Shown: positions 1 through 7,579 of the stretch, one piece after another
How the letters are laid out: each line of letters opens with the position of its first letter
Position numbering within the stretch: the stretch's first letter is position 1
Assembly: GCA_963770635.1 (NCBI GenBank)
Contig: CAVYQI010000005.1
Span: 372,001-436,000, forward strand
Length of the DNA: 64,000 nucleotides
Direction: 5' to 3'
Origin: DASZIT01 sp963770635
GTDB taxonomy: Bacteria > Actinomycetota > Acidimicrobiia > Acidimicrobiales > RAAP-2
Position numbers and translations under genes: made by a program
Notes under the pieces: generated by a model
Databases searched by the model: none
What the model saw: only the letters and a program-made list of their open reading frames with translations
Told to the model about the DNA's origin: nothing

Positions 1-1515
1 GCCGATGATCAGCCGGAGCTCCTCGTTGGTGTAGCCGAACGCCCGCTGCCGACCGATCACCGAGGCGTGCTGCGGGGTGAGCATGGTCTTCGGGGGCAGG
101 TCGTCGAGATCGATCTGCCCCTCCTCCAGCCACCGGGCGTACGGGTGCTCCTCGGCCAGGGCCGACTTGATCTCCTCGTCGTCGATGATCCTCCCGGCGG
201 CGGTGTCGACCAGGAACATCTTCCCGGGCTGGAGGCGGCCTTTGCGGACCACGGTGGACGACGGCACGTCGAGGACGCCGACCTCACTGGCCAGCACCAC
301 CAGCCCGTCATCGGTGACCCAGTACCGGGCCGGGCGGAGCCCGTTCCGGTCCAGCACCGCACCGATGGTCGTCCCGTCGGTGAACGCCACCGCCGCCGGT
401 CCGTCCCACGGCTCCATCAGCGACGAGTGGTACCGGTAGAACGCCCGGCGGGCGGGGTCCATGGCCCGGTGGTTCTCCCATGCCTCGGGAATCATCATCA
501 GCACCGCGTGGTGCAGCGGCCGTCCTCCGAGGTGGAGCAGCTCGAGCACCTCGTCGAAGGAGGCCGAGTCGCTGGCCCCGGCGGTGAGGATCGGGAAGGC
601 CCGGTCGAGACCGGGGATGAGCTCGGTGGCGCACAGCGCCTCCCGGGCCCGCATCCAGTTGCGGTTGCCGGCCAGAGTGTTGATCTCGCCGTTGTGGGCC
701 AGATACCGGTACGGATGGGCCAGGGCCCACGACGGGAACGTGTTGGTGGAGAACCGGGAGTGGACCAGCGCCAGCCCGCTCTCCACCCGGGGGTCGGAGA
801 GGTCGGTGTAGAACCCGTCCAGCTGGTGGGAGGTGAGCATGCCCTTGTAGTTGACGGTCCGGGCCGACAGCGAGGCCAGATAGCAGTCGTCGATGCGGTG
901 TTCGGCCCGTTTCCGGAGCACGAAGGTGATCCGGTCGAGGGCCAGGGCGGGGTTGTCCCCGCCCAGCACCGTGGCCGCCGCCGGGGCCACGAACACCTGA
1001 TGGAGCGAGGGCATGTCGCCCCGGGCCACCGAGCCCAGGGTCTGGTCGTCGAAGGGGACCGCCCGCCATCCGAGGACCTGGAGGCCCTCCTCTTCGGCCA
1101 GCTGCTCGATGCCGGTCCGGGCTTTGGCCGCCTCCGACGGGTCCCGGGACAGGAAAGCGATCCCGGTGGCGTAGTGCCCGGCGTCGGGGAGGTCGAACCC
1201 CACCACCTCCCGGTAGAACCGGTGCGGGATCTGCAGCAGGATGCCGGCGCCGTCCCCGCTGTCCTCCTCGCTGCCGGTGGCCCCCCGGTGGGCCAGGTGC
1301 TCCAGCGCGGTGATGCCGCGGCGGACCAGCCCGTGGGAGGGTCGGCCATGGAGGTCGGCGACCAGGGCGATCCCGCAGGCATCGTGCTCGAAGCGGGGGT
1401 CGTAGAGGCCCTGGATCGGGGCCCGGGAGCTCGTCCCCGGAGGGCGCGTCTTTCCCCGGAGTGTCACCGGAGTACCAAAAGTTGGGTCGGCGAAGGTGCC
1501 GGGCACGGTCGTCAT
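1..1515 (-). CDS. gltB: Glutamate synthase large subunit, N-terminal part (3' end outside window)
   Basis: This is the glutaminase and start of the central part of the large (alpha) subunit of NADPH glutamate synthase, which with GltD makes two glutamates from glutamine and 2-oxoglutarate. About 505 residues are visible. The class II amidotransferase nucleophile is Cys47 in the motif FEHDACGIAL, so a 46-residue propeptide should be removed. Further family motifs are HRGATGSEEDSGDGAG, HSRFSTNTFPSW and DRNGLRPARYW. The reading frame stays open to base 1, so the gene is cut by the window edge. ATG at 1515 is preceded by GGAG seven bases upstream. The gene is divergent from thiO across about 120 bp. 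The assignment is very secure; whether gltD follows cannot be seen. Confidence 0.96.
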   Translation of the reverse strand, partial: MTTVPGTFADPTFGTPVTLRGKTRPPGTSSRAPIQGLYDPRFEHDACGIALVADLHGRPSHGLVRRGITALEHLAHRGATGSEEDSGDGAGILLQIPHRFYREVVGFDLPDAGHYATGIAFLSRDPSEAAKARTGIEQLAEEEGLQVLGWRAVPFDDQTLGSVARGDMPSLHQVFVAPAAATVLGGDNPALALDRITFVLRKRAEHRIDDCYLASLSARTVNYKGMLTSHQLDGFYTDLSDPRVESGLALVHSRFSTNTFPSWALAHPYRYLAHNGEINTLAGNRNWMRAREALCATELIPGLDRAFPILTAGASDSASFDEVLELLHLGGRPLHHAVLMMIPEAWENHRAMDPARRAFYRYHSSLMEPWDGPAAVAFTDGTTIGAVLDRNGLRPARYWVTDDGLVVLASEVGVLDVPSSTVVRKGRLQPGKMFLVDTAAGRIIDDEEIKSALAEEHPYARWLEEGQIDLDDLPPKTMLTPQHASVIGRQRAFGYTNEELRLIIG

Positions 1516-1626
1516 CGGGTCGCTCCATTGAGGGAGTTGAATCTTCTTCGCTCGGGACGACGCTGGCCCATCCGCGGTCCGGACATCGTACACGGTGGAC
1601 CGTCCGTTCCGGCTACATCCGGGCCG

Positions 1627-1632
1627 TACCAT
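1627..1632 (+). promoter_or_regulatory. -10 element of a leaderless-type promoter for thiO
   Basis: TACCAT (TANNNT pattern) ends six bases before the thiO ATG at 1639, so transcription would start at or next to the start codon. No Shine-Dalgarno sequence is present and no clear -35 is seen. The same arrangement recurs at other genes in the window. Confidence 0.5.
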
Positions 1633-1638
1633 GGGGAG

Positions 1639-2820
1639 ATGCCGGATCCCGACCCGCTCGACGTGGTGGTGGTGGGCGGCGGGGTGATCGGCCTGTCCAT
1701 CGCCTGGCGAGCCGCCGCCGCCGGACTGGCGGTGGCGGTGGTCGACCCCCGCCCCGGACGCGGCGCCACCTGGGCGGCGGCCGGCATGCTGGGCCCGGTC
1801 GGCGAGGCCCACTTCGGCGAAGACGCCCTGGCTCGGGCCAACGTGGCCGCCGCCCGCCAGTGGCCGGCCTTCGCCGGCGATCTGGAGGCGGCCTCGAACC
1901 GGGGGGTGGGCTACCGGAGGTCGGGGACCGTGGTGGCCGCCCTGGACCCCTCCGACCGACGGGTGGTCGACGATGTGCTCGGCTACCAGCTGTCGCTGGG
2001 GCTCTCCCCCCGCCGGCTGTCCTCCCGGGAGTGCCGGGAGCTCGAGCCGCTCCTGGCTCCCGGCATCGCCGGCGGCGCCGAGTTCTCCGACGACCACCAG
2101 GTCGACAACCGCCTGCTGGTCGACGCGTTGCTGGCCGCCGGCCGGCAGGCGGGGGTGACGATGGTGAACGACGATGTCGCCGCGGTGGCATCGTCGTCCG
2201 GCCGTGCGACCGGGGTGATCCCGAGCGGGGGCAACCCCATCGGTGCCGGCGCGGTGGTGATCGCCGCCGGGTGTTGGTCAGGACAACTCGACGGGATCCC
2301 CGAACCACTGCTCCCGCCGGTGCGACCGGTGAAGGGCCTCACCGTCCGGACCCGGGCCTCGGCCGGGACCCCGCGCCTCCGCCGGATCGTCCGAGGCCTG
2401 GTCCACGGGAGAACGTGCTACCTGGTCCCCCGCCAGGACGGCACGGTGGTGATCGGGGCCACGGTGGAGGAGAAGGGGTTCGATCTCACCGTCCAGGTCG
2501 GGTCGGTGCACGACCTCCTCCGGGATGCCCGGACCATCCTTCCCGCCCTCGACGAGTACGAGCTGGTGGAGACCGCCACCGGCTTGCGCCCGGGATCCCC
2601 GGACAACGCCCCGATGATCGGGACCACGACGATGGAGGGCCTGATCATCGCCACCGGCCACTACCGCAACGGCATCCTCCTGGCCCCGGTGACCGCCGAC
2701 GCGGTGGTGGCGCTGCTCGGGGGCCGACCGGTGCCCGACTTCCTGCTGCCGTTCGGGCCCGACCGGTTCGCGGCTCCCGCCGGGGTTGGGGGGTCGGGCC
2801 GGGCCCGGGTCGCGACGTGA
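1639..2820 (+). CDS. thiO: Glycine oxidase ThiO
   Basis: FAD-dependent amino-acid oxidase that converts glycine to iminoglycine (dehydroglycine), a precursor of the thiazole ring of thiamine. The 393-residue protein opens with a dinucleotide-binding motif (VVVGGGVIGLSIAWRAA, residues about 8-24), followed by GATWAAAGMLGPV, typical of the DadA/ThiO family. A C-terminal FAD contact, ATGHYRNGILLAPVTA, is present. ATG at 1639 is chosen because it lies just before the Rossmann fold and follows a TACCAT element. Its stop overlaps the GTG of thiS (GTGA), so the two are translationally coupled. The context (thiS, thiG, thiD) separates it from general D-amino-acid dehydrogenases. Confidence 0.93.
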   Translation: MPDPDPLDVVVVGGGVIGLSIAWRAAAAGLAVAVVDPRPGRGATWAAAGMLGPVGEAHFGEDALARANVAAARQWPAFAGDLEAASNRGVGYRRSGTVVAALDPSDRRVVDDVLGYQLSLGLSPRRLSSRECRELEPLLAPGIAGGAEFSDDHQVDNRLLVDALLAAGRQAGVTMVNDDVAAVASSSGRATGVIPSGGNPIGAGAVVIAAGCWSGQLDGIPEPLLPPVRPVKGLTVRTRASAGTPRLRRIVRGLVHGRTCYLVPRQDGTVVIGATVEEKGFDLTVQVGSVHDLLRDARTILPALDEYELVETATGLRPGSPDNAPMIGTTTMEGLIIATGHYRNGILLAPVTADAVVALLGGRPVPDFLLPFGPDRFAAPAGVGGSGRARVAT

Positions 2821-3020
2821 GCATCGTCCGGGTGAACGGGACCGAGTGGGACGGTCCCCCGGAGTCGACGGTGGCCGATCTGGTCGGCCTCTGGTGCCCG
2901 TCCCCGCGGGGGGTGGCGGTGGCCCGCAACGGCGAGGTGGTGCCGAAGAGCCGTTGGGGCGATACCCGGCTGGCCCTCGGCGACCACATCGAGATCGTCA
3001 CCGCCGTCGCCGGCGGGTGA
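2817..3020 (+). CDS. thiS: Sulfur carrier protein ThiS
   Basis: Small ubiquitin-like sulfur carrier (67 residues) that delivers sulfur as a C-terminal thiocarboxylate to thiazole synthase ThiG. It starts with GTG overlapping the thiO stop and ends in the obligatory Gly-Gly (AVAGG). Internal features fit the family: an N-terminal beta strand (SIVRVNG), GVAVARNGEVVPKSRW and LGDHIEIVTAVAGG. Its place between thiO and thiG confirms the role. Confidence 0.93.
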   Translation: MSIVRVNGTEWDGPPESTVADLVGLWCPSPRGVAVARNGEVVPKSRWGDTRLALGDHIEIVTAVAGG

Positions 3021-3043
3021 CCGGTCCCGGTACCGTGGATGGG

Positions 3044-3847
3044 ATGGACCCGCTGGACACTTCGGCCGCCGTGACGCCGGACGACGCCTTCGTCATGGCC
3101 GGCGAGGTCATCGGCTCGCGGCTCATCCTCGGCTCCGGGGGCATGTCCAGCCCCGGGGCGTTCGCCGACTCGCTGACCGCGTCGAAGGCGGCGATGGCGA
3201 CGGTGGCCGTGCGCCGGGTCGACCCCGGCACCCAGCACTCGTTGATCGACCTGCTCGGTGACCACCGCGTCAGGGTGCTGCCCAACACCGCCGGCTGCTT
3301 TACGGCTTCGGAAGCGGTGCTGACGGCCAAGCTGGCCCGGGAGGCCTTCGGGACCGACTGGCTGAAACTCGAGGTCATCGGCGACGACCTCACCCTCCTT
3401 CCCGATCCGGTCGAGCTGCTGGCCGCGGCCGAGGAGTTGGTCGAAGAAGGATTCGTCGTCCTTCCCTACACCAACGACGACCCGGTCATGGCCCGCCGTC
3501 TCGAGCAGCTGGGCTGTGCGGCGATCATGCCCCTCGGCTCCCCGATCGGCAGCGGGCTGGGCATTCGCAACCCCCACAACATCAGCCTCATCGTCGAACA
3601 GGCCGGCATCCCGGTGATCCTCGATGCCGGCGTCGGCACCGCCTCCGACGCCTGCGTGGCCATGGAGCTGGGCTGTGACGCCGTCCTGGTGGCCTCGGCC
3701 ATCAACCGGGCCCACCAGCCGGCGTTGATGGCCGCCGCGGTCCGGGACGCCGTCACCGCCGGGCGCCGGGCCCGTTCCGCCGGAAGGATCCCCCGGCGGC
3801 TGCATGCCAAAGCGTCGAGCCCCACTGTCGGCCTGATCGACGGATGA
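3044..3847 (+). CDS. thiG: Thiazole synthase ThiG
   Basis: TIM-barrel enzyme that assembles the thiazole phosphate moiety of thiamine from 1-deoxyxylulose 5-phosphate, dehydroglycine and ThiS thiocarboxylate. The 267 residues carry RLILGSGGMSS near the N terminus, LPNTAGCFTASEAV, the segment WLKLEVIGDD with the Schiff-base lysine, and the phosphate-binding loops MPLGSPIGSGLGIRNP and DAGVGTASDACVAMELG. ATG at 3044 gives a normal start; an in-frame GTG nine bases upstream is an alternative. It is 23 bp after thiS and overlaps thiD by four bases (ATGA). Length is slightly above the usual 255-260. Confidence 0.95.
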   Translation: MDPLDTSAAVTPDDAFVMAGEVIGSRLILGSGGMSSPGAFADSLTASKAAMATVAVRRVDPGTQHSLIDLLGDHRVRVLPNTAGCFTASEAVLTAKLAREAFGTDWLKLEVIGDDLTLLPDPVELLAAAEELVEEGFVVLPYTNDDPVMARRLEQLGCAAIMPLGSPIGSGLGIRNPHNISLIVEQAGIPVILDAGVGTASDACVAMELGCDAVLVASAINRAHQPALMAAAVRDAVTAGRRARSAGRIPRRLHAKASSPTVGLIDG

Positions 3848-4680
3848 CCGGCCAACCGCCGGTGGCGCTCACCATCGCCGGCTCTGACTCCGGGGCCGGT
3901 GCCGGGATCCAGGCCGACATCAAGACCATGGGTGCCCTCGGAGCCTTCGCGGTGACCGCCGTCACCGCGGTGACCGCCCAGAACACCGCGGCGGTCGAAG
4001 GGGTGCACGTCCTCCCCCCGTGGTTCGTTTCTCAGCAGATCACCACCATCCTGGCTGACCTGCCGGTGGCCGCCACCAAGACCGGCATGCTGGCCGAGGT
4101 CGACATCATTGCGGTGGTCGGTGAGTGCGCCGGGTCCGGCGACCTGCCGAATCTGGTGGTCGACCCGGTGATGGTCTCCTCCTCCGGACAGCCGCTGCTG
4201 GGCGACGGCGGGGTGACCGCCTACCGGGACCTCCTGGTGCCGTTCGCGCTGGTGGTCACCCCCAATCTGTGGGAGGCAGCCTTGCTGTGTGACATCGATC
4301 CCGCCAGCCTGGCCGGCGTGGACGACATGGCCGAAGCTGCCCGCGCCATTCACGGCCTCGGCCCCGGCTGGGTGTTGGTCAAGGGCGGTCACCTGACCGG
4401 CGTCGAGCCCGGCTCCGATGCCGGGATCCTTCCGTCGGTTCCGGACGTCCTCTACGACGGGACGACGGTGACGGTCCTCCGGGCGGATCGGGTGGACACC
4501 CCCAACTCCCATGGCACCGGGTGCTCGCTGTCGGCTGCCATCGCCGCCAAGCTGGCGTCGGGAGCCGAAGTGCCCGCCGCGGTCGCCGAGGCCAAGGCCT
4601 TCGTCCACCGGGCATTGCTCGGAGGGGCAGCCTGGCGGCTGGGGAAGGGCCACGGACCCCTCGACCATTTCGGGAGATGA
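3844..4680 (+). CDS. thiD: Hydroxymethylpyrimidine/phosphomethylpyrimidine kinase ThiD
   Basis: Ribokinase-fold kinase that phosphorylates HMP and HMP-phosphate to HMP-pyrophosphate, the pyrimidine half of thiamine. The 278-residue product begins ALTIAGSDSGAGAGIQADIK, the substrate-binding signature, and has ATKTGML, VVDPVMVSSSGQ, VVTPNLWEA and the catalytic anion hole NSHGTGCSLSAAIAA. It overlaps thiG by ATGA and is the last gene of the operon, followed at once by a terminator hairpin. No thiE or thiC domain is fused and neither gene occurs in the window. Confidence 0.95.
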   Translation: MTGQPPVALTIAGSDSGAGAGIQADIKTMGALGAFAVTAVTAVTAQNTAAVEGVHVLPPWFVSQQITTILADLPVAATKTGMLAEVDIIAVVGECAGSGDLPNLVVDPVMVSSSGQPLLGDGGVTAYRDLLVPFALVVTPNLWEAALLCDIDPASLAGVDDMAEAARAIHGLGPGWVLVKGGHLTGVEPGSDAGILPSVPDVLYDGTTVTVLRADRVDTPNSHGTGCSLSAAIAAKLASGAEVPAAVAEAKAFVHRALLGGAAWRLGKGHGPLDHFGR

Positions 4681-4681
4681 C

Positions 4682-4712
4682 AGCGGCCGGGCCTTGACGA
4701 CCCGGCCGCTCC
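4682..4712 (+). terminator. Rho-independent terminator of the thi operon
   Basis: A perfect 10-bp stem (AGCGGCCGGG / CCCGGCCGCT) with a nine-base loop lies two bases after the thiD stop and is followed by a C-rich stretch ending in TTT. The weak U tract is usual for high-GC genomes. Confidence 0.75.
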
Positions 4713-5012
4713 CCCCTTTGTCTCACAGGAACCTGCATCCGGCCAGGCCGGACACCCCCTCCTGTCGACGCTGCTTGCGCAGACGTCGTCGCTGACCACA
4801 GTCTTATGGATGGTCCTCGAAATGTAAACCAGCCTGACCAGGAACTTTCGTTCCACGACCTCCCCACTGCTACCGAAAGTGGTCGATCGGGGTCTCAGAG
4901 AGACCGAAATTCGCTCGAAAGCCTCCTCCGGTCCGTCGTCGCCGCCGAACTGGACGCCCTCGGTAACCCCCGGCCTAATGGGGATCGACCACTTCGTTCT
5001 TCCAGGGAGTGA
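4713..5012. other. Low-GC intergenic stretch before an IS110 element
   Basis: No recognisable gene is seen. An open frame of 68 codons (4806-5012, plus strand) has AT-richer codon use than its neighbours and no family motif, so it is not called. An 11-bp inverted repeat (AGTGGTCGATC near 4879, GATCGACCACT near 4983) is present. Base composition is visibly lower in GC than the thi genes, which fits DNA brought in by or degraded around the insertion sequence. Confidence 0.4.
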
Positions 5013-5212
5013 GGCTGGTTACCGAGCCGCCAACAGGTGAGCACTCGTCCGGCCAGGGCCTCGAGCCCTACCGCTAGATCGTGCCCTTGCTGGTCGGTGA
5101 GGTCTCCTCGGACGGCTGGTGGGATGTCGTGCCTCGAGCACTGATCCATTAGGAAGCTGCTGGAGCCCTCGGGCTCGGATGGAGTGAGCGTCGATGGAGA
5201 GGAGCGAGGTTG
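5013..5212 (+). ncRNA. Candidate IS110 bridge (guide) RNA region
   Basis: About 200 bp of non-coding DNA lies between the last open frame and the IS110 recombinase start. In the IS110 group, the non-coding end upstream of the recombinase gene encodes a structured bridge RNA that pairs with target and donor DNA. Self-complementary elements are visible: GGGCCTCGAGCCC at 5056-5068 and GAGCCC...GGGCTC at 5163-5176. The RNA ends and guide loops cannot be fixed from one copy, so this is an inference from family knowledge and position. Confidence 0.45.
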
Positions 5213-6436
5213 ATGATCTTTGTTGGAGTGGACTGGGCGGAGGCCCACCACGACGTGTTCGTCCAGGACGAGGACGGCAAGCGCCTGGCTGGAGGGCGGT
5301 TGCCCGAAGGGGTGGAAGGCATCGCCCGGTTCCACGAGATGGTCGGCGACCACGCTGAGGAGCCCGAGGAGGTGGTGATCGGGATCGAGACCGACCGGGG
5401 CCTGTTCGTCGGAGCTCTGGTGGCCGCCGGCTACCAGGTGTTCGCGGTGAACCCGATGTCGACCTCGCGCTACCGGGACCGGCACTCGACCTCGGGGGCG
5501 AAGTCCGACCCCGGGGACGCCAAGGTGCTGGCCGACATGGTCCGCACCGACCGGCACAACCACCGCCCGGTGGCCGGGGACAGCGAGCTGGCCGAGGCCA
5601 TCAAGGTGCTGGCCCGGGCCCACCAGACGATGATCTGGTCGAGGACCCGTCAGACCAACTTCTTGCGCTCCACCCTGCGAGAGTTCTACCCGGCCGCCCT
5701 GGTGGCCTTCGACGACCTGACCAGCGGTGACGCCCTCGAAGTGCTGAAGGTGGCTCCCACCCCGACGCTCGGGGCGGGTCTGTCCCGATCCAAGATCGCC
5801 GCCGCTCTGCGCCGTGGCGGTCGCCAGCGCCGGATCGACCAGCGAGCCGAGGAGATCCAAGTGATCCTGCGAGCACCGCAGCTCCAGGGCTCGGCTCTGG
5901 TGGCCACGGCCATGGGCTCGTCGGTCTCCGCCACGGTGGCTGTGATCGCCATCATCGACGCCCAGGTGGCTGAGCTGGCCCAGGAGCTCGAAGTCCATTT
6001 TGAGCAACACCCGGATGCCGAGGTGGTCCGATCCCTGCCAGGACTTGGGACCATCCTCAGCGCCCGGGTGCTCGGCGAGTTCGGCGATGAGCCGAACCGG
6101 TACGCCACCGCCAAGTGTCGCAAAAACTACGCCGGCACGTCGCCCATCACCCGGGCGTCCGGCACCAAACGGGTTGTCCTCGCCCGCTACGCCCGCAACA
6201 TGCGACTCGCCGATGCCATCTACTTCTGGGCCTTTGCGTCCCTCAACGCCTCACCAGGAGCCCGAGCCTTCTACGACTACCGGAGGGCAGCAGGGGACAC
6301 TCACCACGCGGCCCTCCGGCATTTGGGAAACCGGCTGGTGGGCATCCTTCACGGTTGCCTCGTCCACCATCTCGACTACGACGAGAACACCGCCTGGGGC
6401 CACCGAGCGGAGATCGAACACACACGGGCCGCTTGA
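5213..6436 (+). CDS. IS110-family recombinase/transposase
   Basis: DEDD-type recombinase of 407 residues. The RuvC-like N-terminal domain (residues 1-150) shows the acidic positions in GVDWAEAHHDVF, IGIETDRG and SDPGDAKVLADMV. The C-terminal Transposase_20 domain (about 270-380) shows LPGLGTILSARVLGEFGD and YAGTSPITRASGTK with the candidate catalytic serine, then the terminal HHAALRHLGNRLVGILHGCL. ATG at 5213 follows AGGAG eight bases upstream; a TTG codon directly before it is less likely. The protein is full length, so the element may be active. Confidence 0.93.
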   Translation: MIFVGVDWAEAHHDVFVQDEDGKRLAGGRLPEGVEGIARFHEMVGDHAEEPEEVVIGIETDRGLFVGALVAAGYQVFAVNPMSTSRYRDRHSTSGAKSDPGDAKVLADMVRTDRHNHRPVAGDSELAEAIKVLARAHQTMIWSRTRQTNFLRSTLREFYPAALVAFDDLTSGDALEVLKVAPTPTLGAGLSRSKIAAALRRGGRQRRIDQRAEEIQVILRAPQLQGSALVATAMGSSVSATVAVIAIIDAQVAELAQELEVHFEQHPDAEVVRSLPGLGTILSARVLGEFGDEPNRYATAKCRKNYAGTSPITRASGTKRVVLARYARNMRLADAIYFWAFASLNASPGARAFYDYRRAAGDTHHAALRHLGNRLVGILHGCLVHHLDYDENTAWGHRAEIEHTRAA

Positions 6437-6463
6437 CAGTTACGGCCGTGGGATATCTAGCGT
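6433..6463 (+). promoter_or_regulatory. Possible hybrid promoter at the right end of the IS110 element
   Basis: TTGACA (6433-6438) overlaps the recombinase stop codon, and TAGCGT (6458-6463) ends six bases before the ATG at 6470. The 19-bp spacing is longer than the 17 bp optimum, so strength is uncertain. If the IS ends just after its stop codon, the -35 would be supplied by the element and the -10 by the flank. Confidence 0.4.
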
Positions 6464-6469
6464 GTCGGG

Positions 6470-6880
6470 ATGAGCAACGACTACTTCCGGACCACCGCCC
6501 GCCTCGTCGCCTGGGGCCGGGTGGGCGTGGGAACGGCGGCGGTCATCACCCCCTCGCTGGTGGCCCGGCCCTGGGTGGGCGATGTCGGGGACGACGTCCC
6601 GGCCCGGCTGCTGGCCCGGGCCATGGGCGGGCGGGATCTGGTGCTGGGGATCGGTACCCTCCGGGGGTTGTCGGTGTCCGATGCCGAGGGCCGGCCCTGG
6701 GTCGCCCTCGGCGGTGTCGCCGACCTGGTGGATGCGGTGGCCACGGCGGTGGCGTTCGTCCACCTCCCCCGCCGGGCCCGATGGGCATACCTCGCCATCG
6801 CGGTGGGGGCGGCGGTGACCTCCACCCGGGCCGCCATCGCCCTCGACTCGTCGGCCGACGCGCCGCCACTGCCGGCCTGA
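6470..6880 (+). CDS. Small membrane protein of unknown function (DUF4267-like)
   Basis: Conserved-type hypothetical protein of 136 residues with three or four hydrophobic segments (about 13-30, 48-62, 74-92 and 98-118) and short charged loops such as ARAMGGRDLVLGIGTLRG. The pattern GRDLVLGIGT is seen in small actinobacterial membrane proteins resembling DUF4267, but this is recall, not a search. It starts at ATG 6470 just after a TAGCGT element with no Shine-Dalgarno sequence, so it is probably read from a leaderless message. It lies directly downstream of the IS110 element and 55 bp before the ParA-like gene. Confidence 0.7.
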   Translation: MSNDYFRTTARLVAWGRVGVGTAAVITPSLVARPWVGDVGDDVPARLLARAMGGRDLVLGIGTLRGLSVSDAEGRPWVALGGVADLVDAVATAVAFVHLPRRARWAYLAIAVGAAVTSTRAAIALDSSADAPPLPA

Positions 6881-6935
6881 ACCGCGCCGGGATCGGGGTT
6901 CCGGCCCACGACACGGATGTGCGATCATCCCTCGT

Positions 6936-7520
6936 ATGAACATCGTCGTCAGCAATGTGAAGGGTGGGGTCGGCAAGACCACCACTGCCGTATACCTGGC
7001 CGCCGCCGCGGTGGAGCGGGGTTACGACCCGGTCGTCCTGGTCGACGCCGACCGGCAGGCATCCGCGGCCGAGTGGCTGGAGACCAGCCCGATCGAGGGC
7101 GTAGAGCTGGTGGAGGGGCCGTCAGAGCGGACGGTGGTCCGGGCCATGGCCGACAACGACGGGCTGGCGGTGGTGGACACCCCTCCCGGCGACGAGCGCA
7201 TCGTGCGGGCCGCCATCGGAGGGGCTGACGCGGTGGTCATCCCGACCCGGGCCGGCGGGGTGGAGTTCACCCGGGTGGCGGCCACCTTGGACATCGTTCC
7301 GAAGCGGACGCCGTTCGGGGTGGTGATCTGCGCCGCCCGCCTCGGGACCAACGACCTGACCGAGACCATCGACTGGTGGACCGAACAGAAGGTTCCGATC
7401 TGGGGGATCATCCCCGAGCGGGTGGGGATTGCCGCCGGTCCCGAATCGAAGCTGTACCGCGAAGGGCTCGAAGGCTACGACGGGGTACTGAAGAAGGCCC
7501 TCCGCCGGCCTTCGCGGTAG
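6936..7520 (+). CDS. Orphan ParA/MinD-type P-loop ATPase
   Basis: Deviant Walker-A ATPase of 194 residues. The Walker A is KGGVGKTTTAVYLA (residues 9-22) with the signature lysine of the ParA/MinD group; Walker A' is VLVDADRQASAAEW and Walker B is LAVVDTPPGD. It is short, with no N-terminal DNA-binding helix-turn-helix, so it resembles the small ParA forms used for plasmid partition or intracellular positioning. No ParB-like gene lies nearby. The start is ATG 6936, seven bases after GATCAT, a weak -10-like element, with no Shine-Dalgarno sequence. The cargo cannot be deduced. Confidence 0.85.
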   Translation: MNIVVSNVKGGVGKTTTAVYLAAAAVERGYDPVVLVDADRQASAAEWLETSPIEGVELVEGPSERTVVRAMADNDGLAVVDTPPGDERIVRAAIGGADAVVIPTRAGGVEFTRVAATLDIVPKRTPFGVVICAARLGTNDLTETIDWWTEQKVPIWGIIPERVGIAAGPESKLYREGLEGYDGVLKKALRRPSR

Positions 7521-7531
7521 TCCCCGGCAAC

Positions 7532-7546
7532 GGCCGGCCACCGGCC
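7532..7546. terminator. Possible bidirectional terminator hairpin between convergent genes
   Basis: GGCCGG-CCA-CCGGCC lies in the 59-bp gap between the convergent ParA-like gene and the phospholipase gene. There is no U tract on either side, so function is uncertain. Confidence 0.35.
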
Positions 7547-7579
7547 ATCCGGTCCGGTGCCCGGGATTCCTCGGCCGCC

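Larger units (their letters stand above)
5013..6440 (+). mobile_element. IS110-family insertion sequence (ends approximate)
   Basis: It consists of a recombinase gene (5213-6436) with a non-coding leader of about 200 bp. IS110 elements usually lack long terminal inverted repeats and none are obvious, so both ends are estimates. The element separates the thi operon from a small membrane-protein gene. It is clearly a different subtype from the second IS110-family element at about 53.3-54.7 kb, so the two do not arise from a recent duplication. Confidence 0.7.

Noticed and set aside
67..1638. Long open frame on the plus strand opposite gltB and continuous with thiO
   Set aside because: It is the GC-rich antisense shadow of gltB, which has unambiguous motifs on the other strand; thiO begins only at 1639.
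1516..1638. Possible TPP riboswitch before thiO
   Set aside because: The conserved CUGAGA and ACCUGA-type elements are absent and the -10 element lies too close to the start to leave room for a leader.
4806..5012. 68-codon open frame upstream of the first IS110 element
   Set aside because: No ribosome site, no family motif and atypical codon use; it may be a relic of transferred DNA but cannot be supported as a gene.
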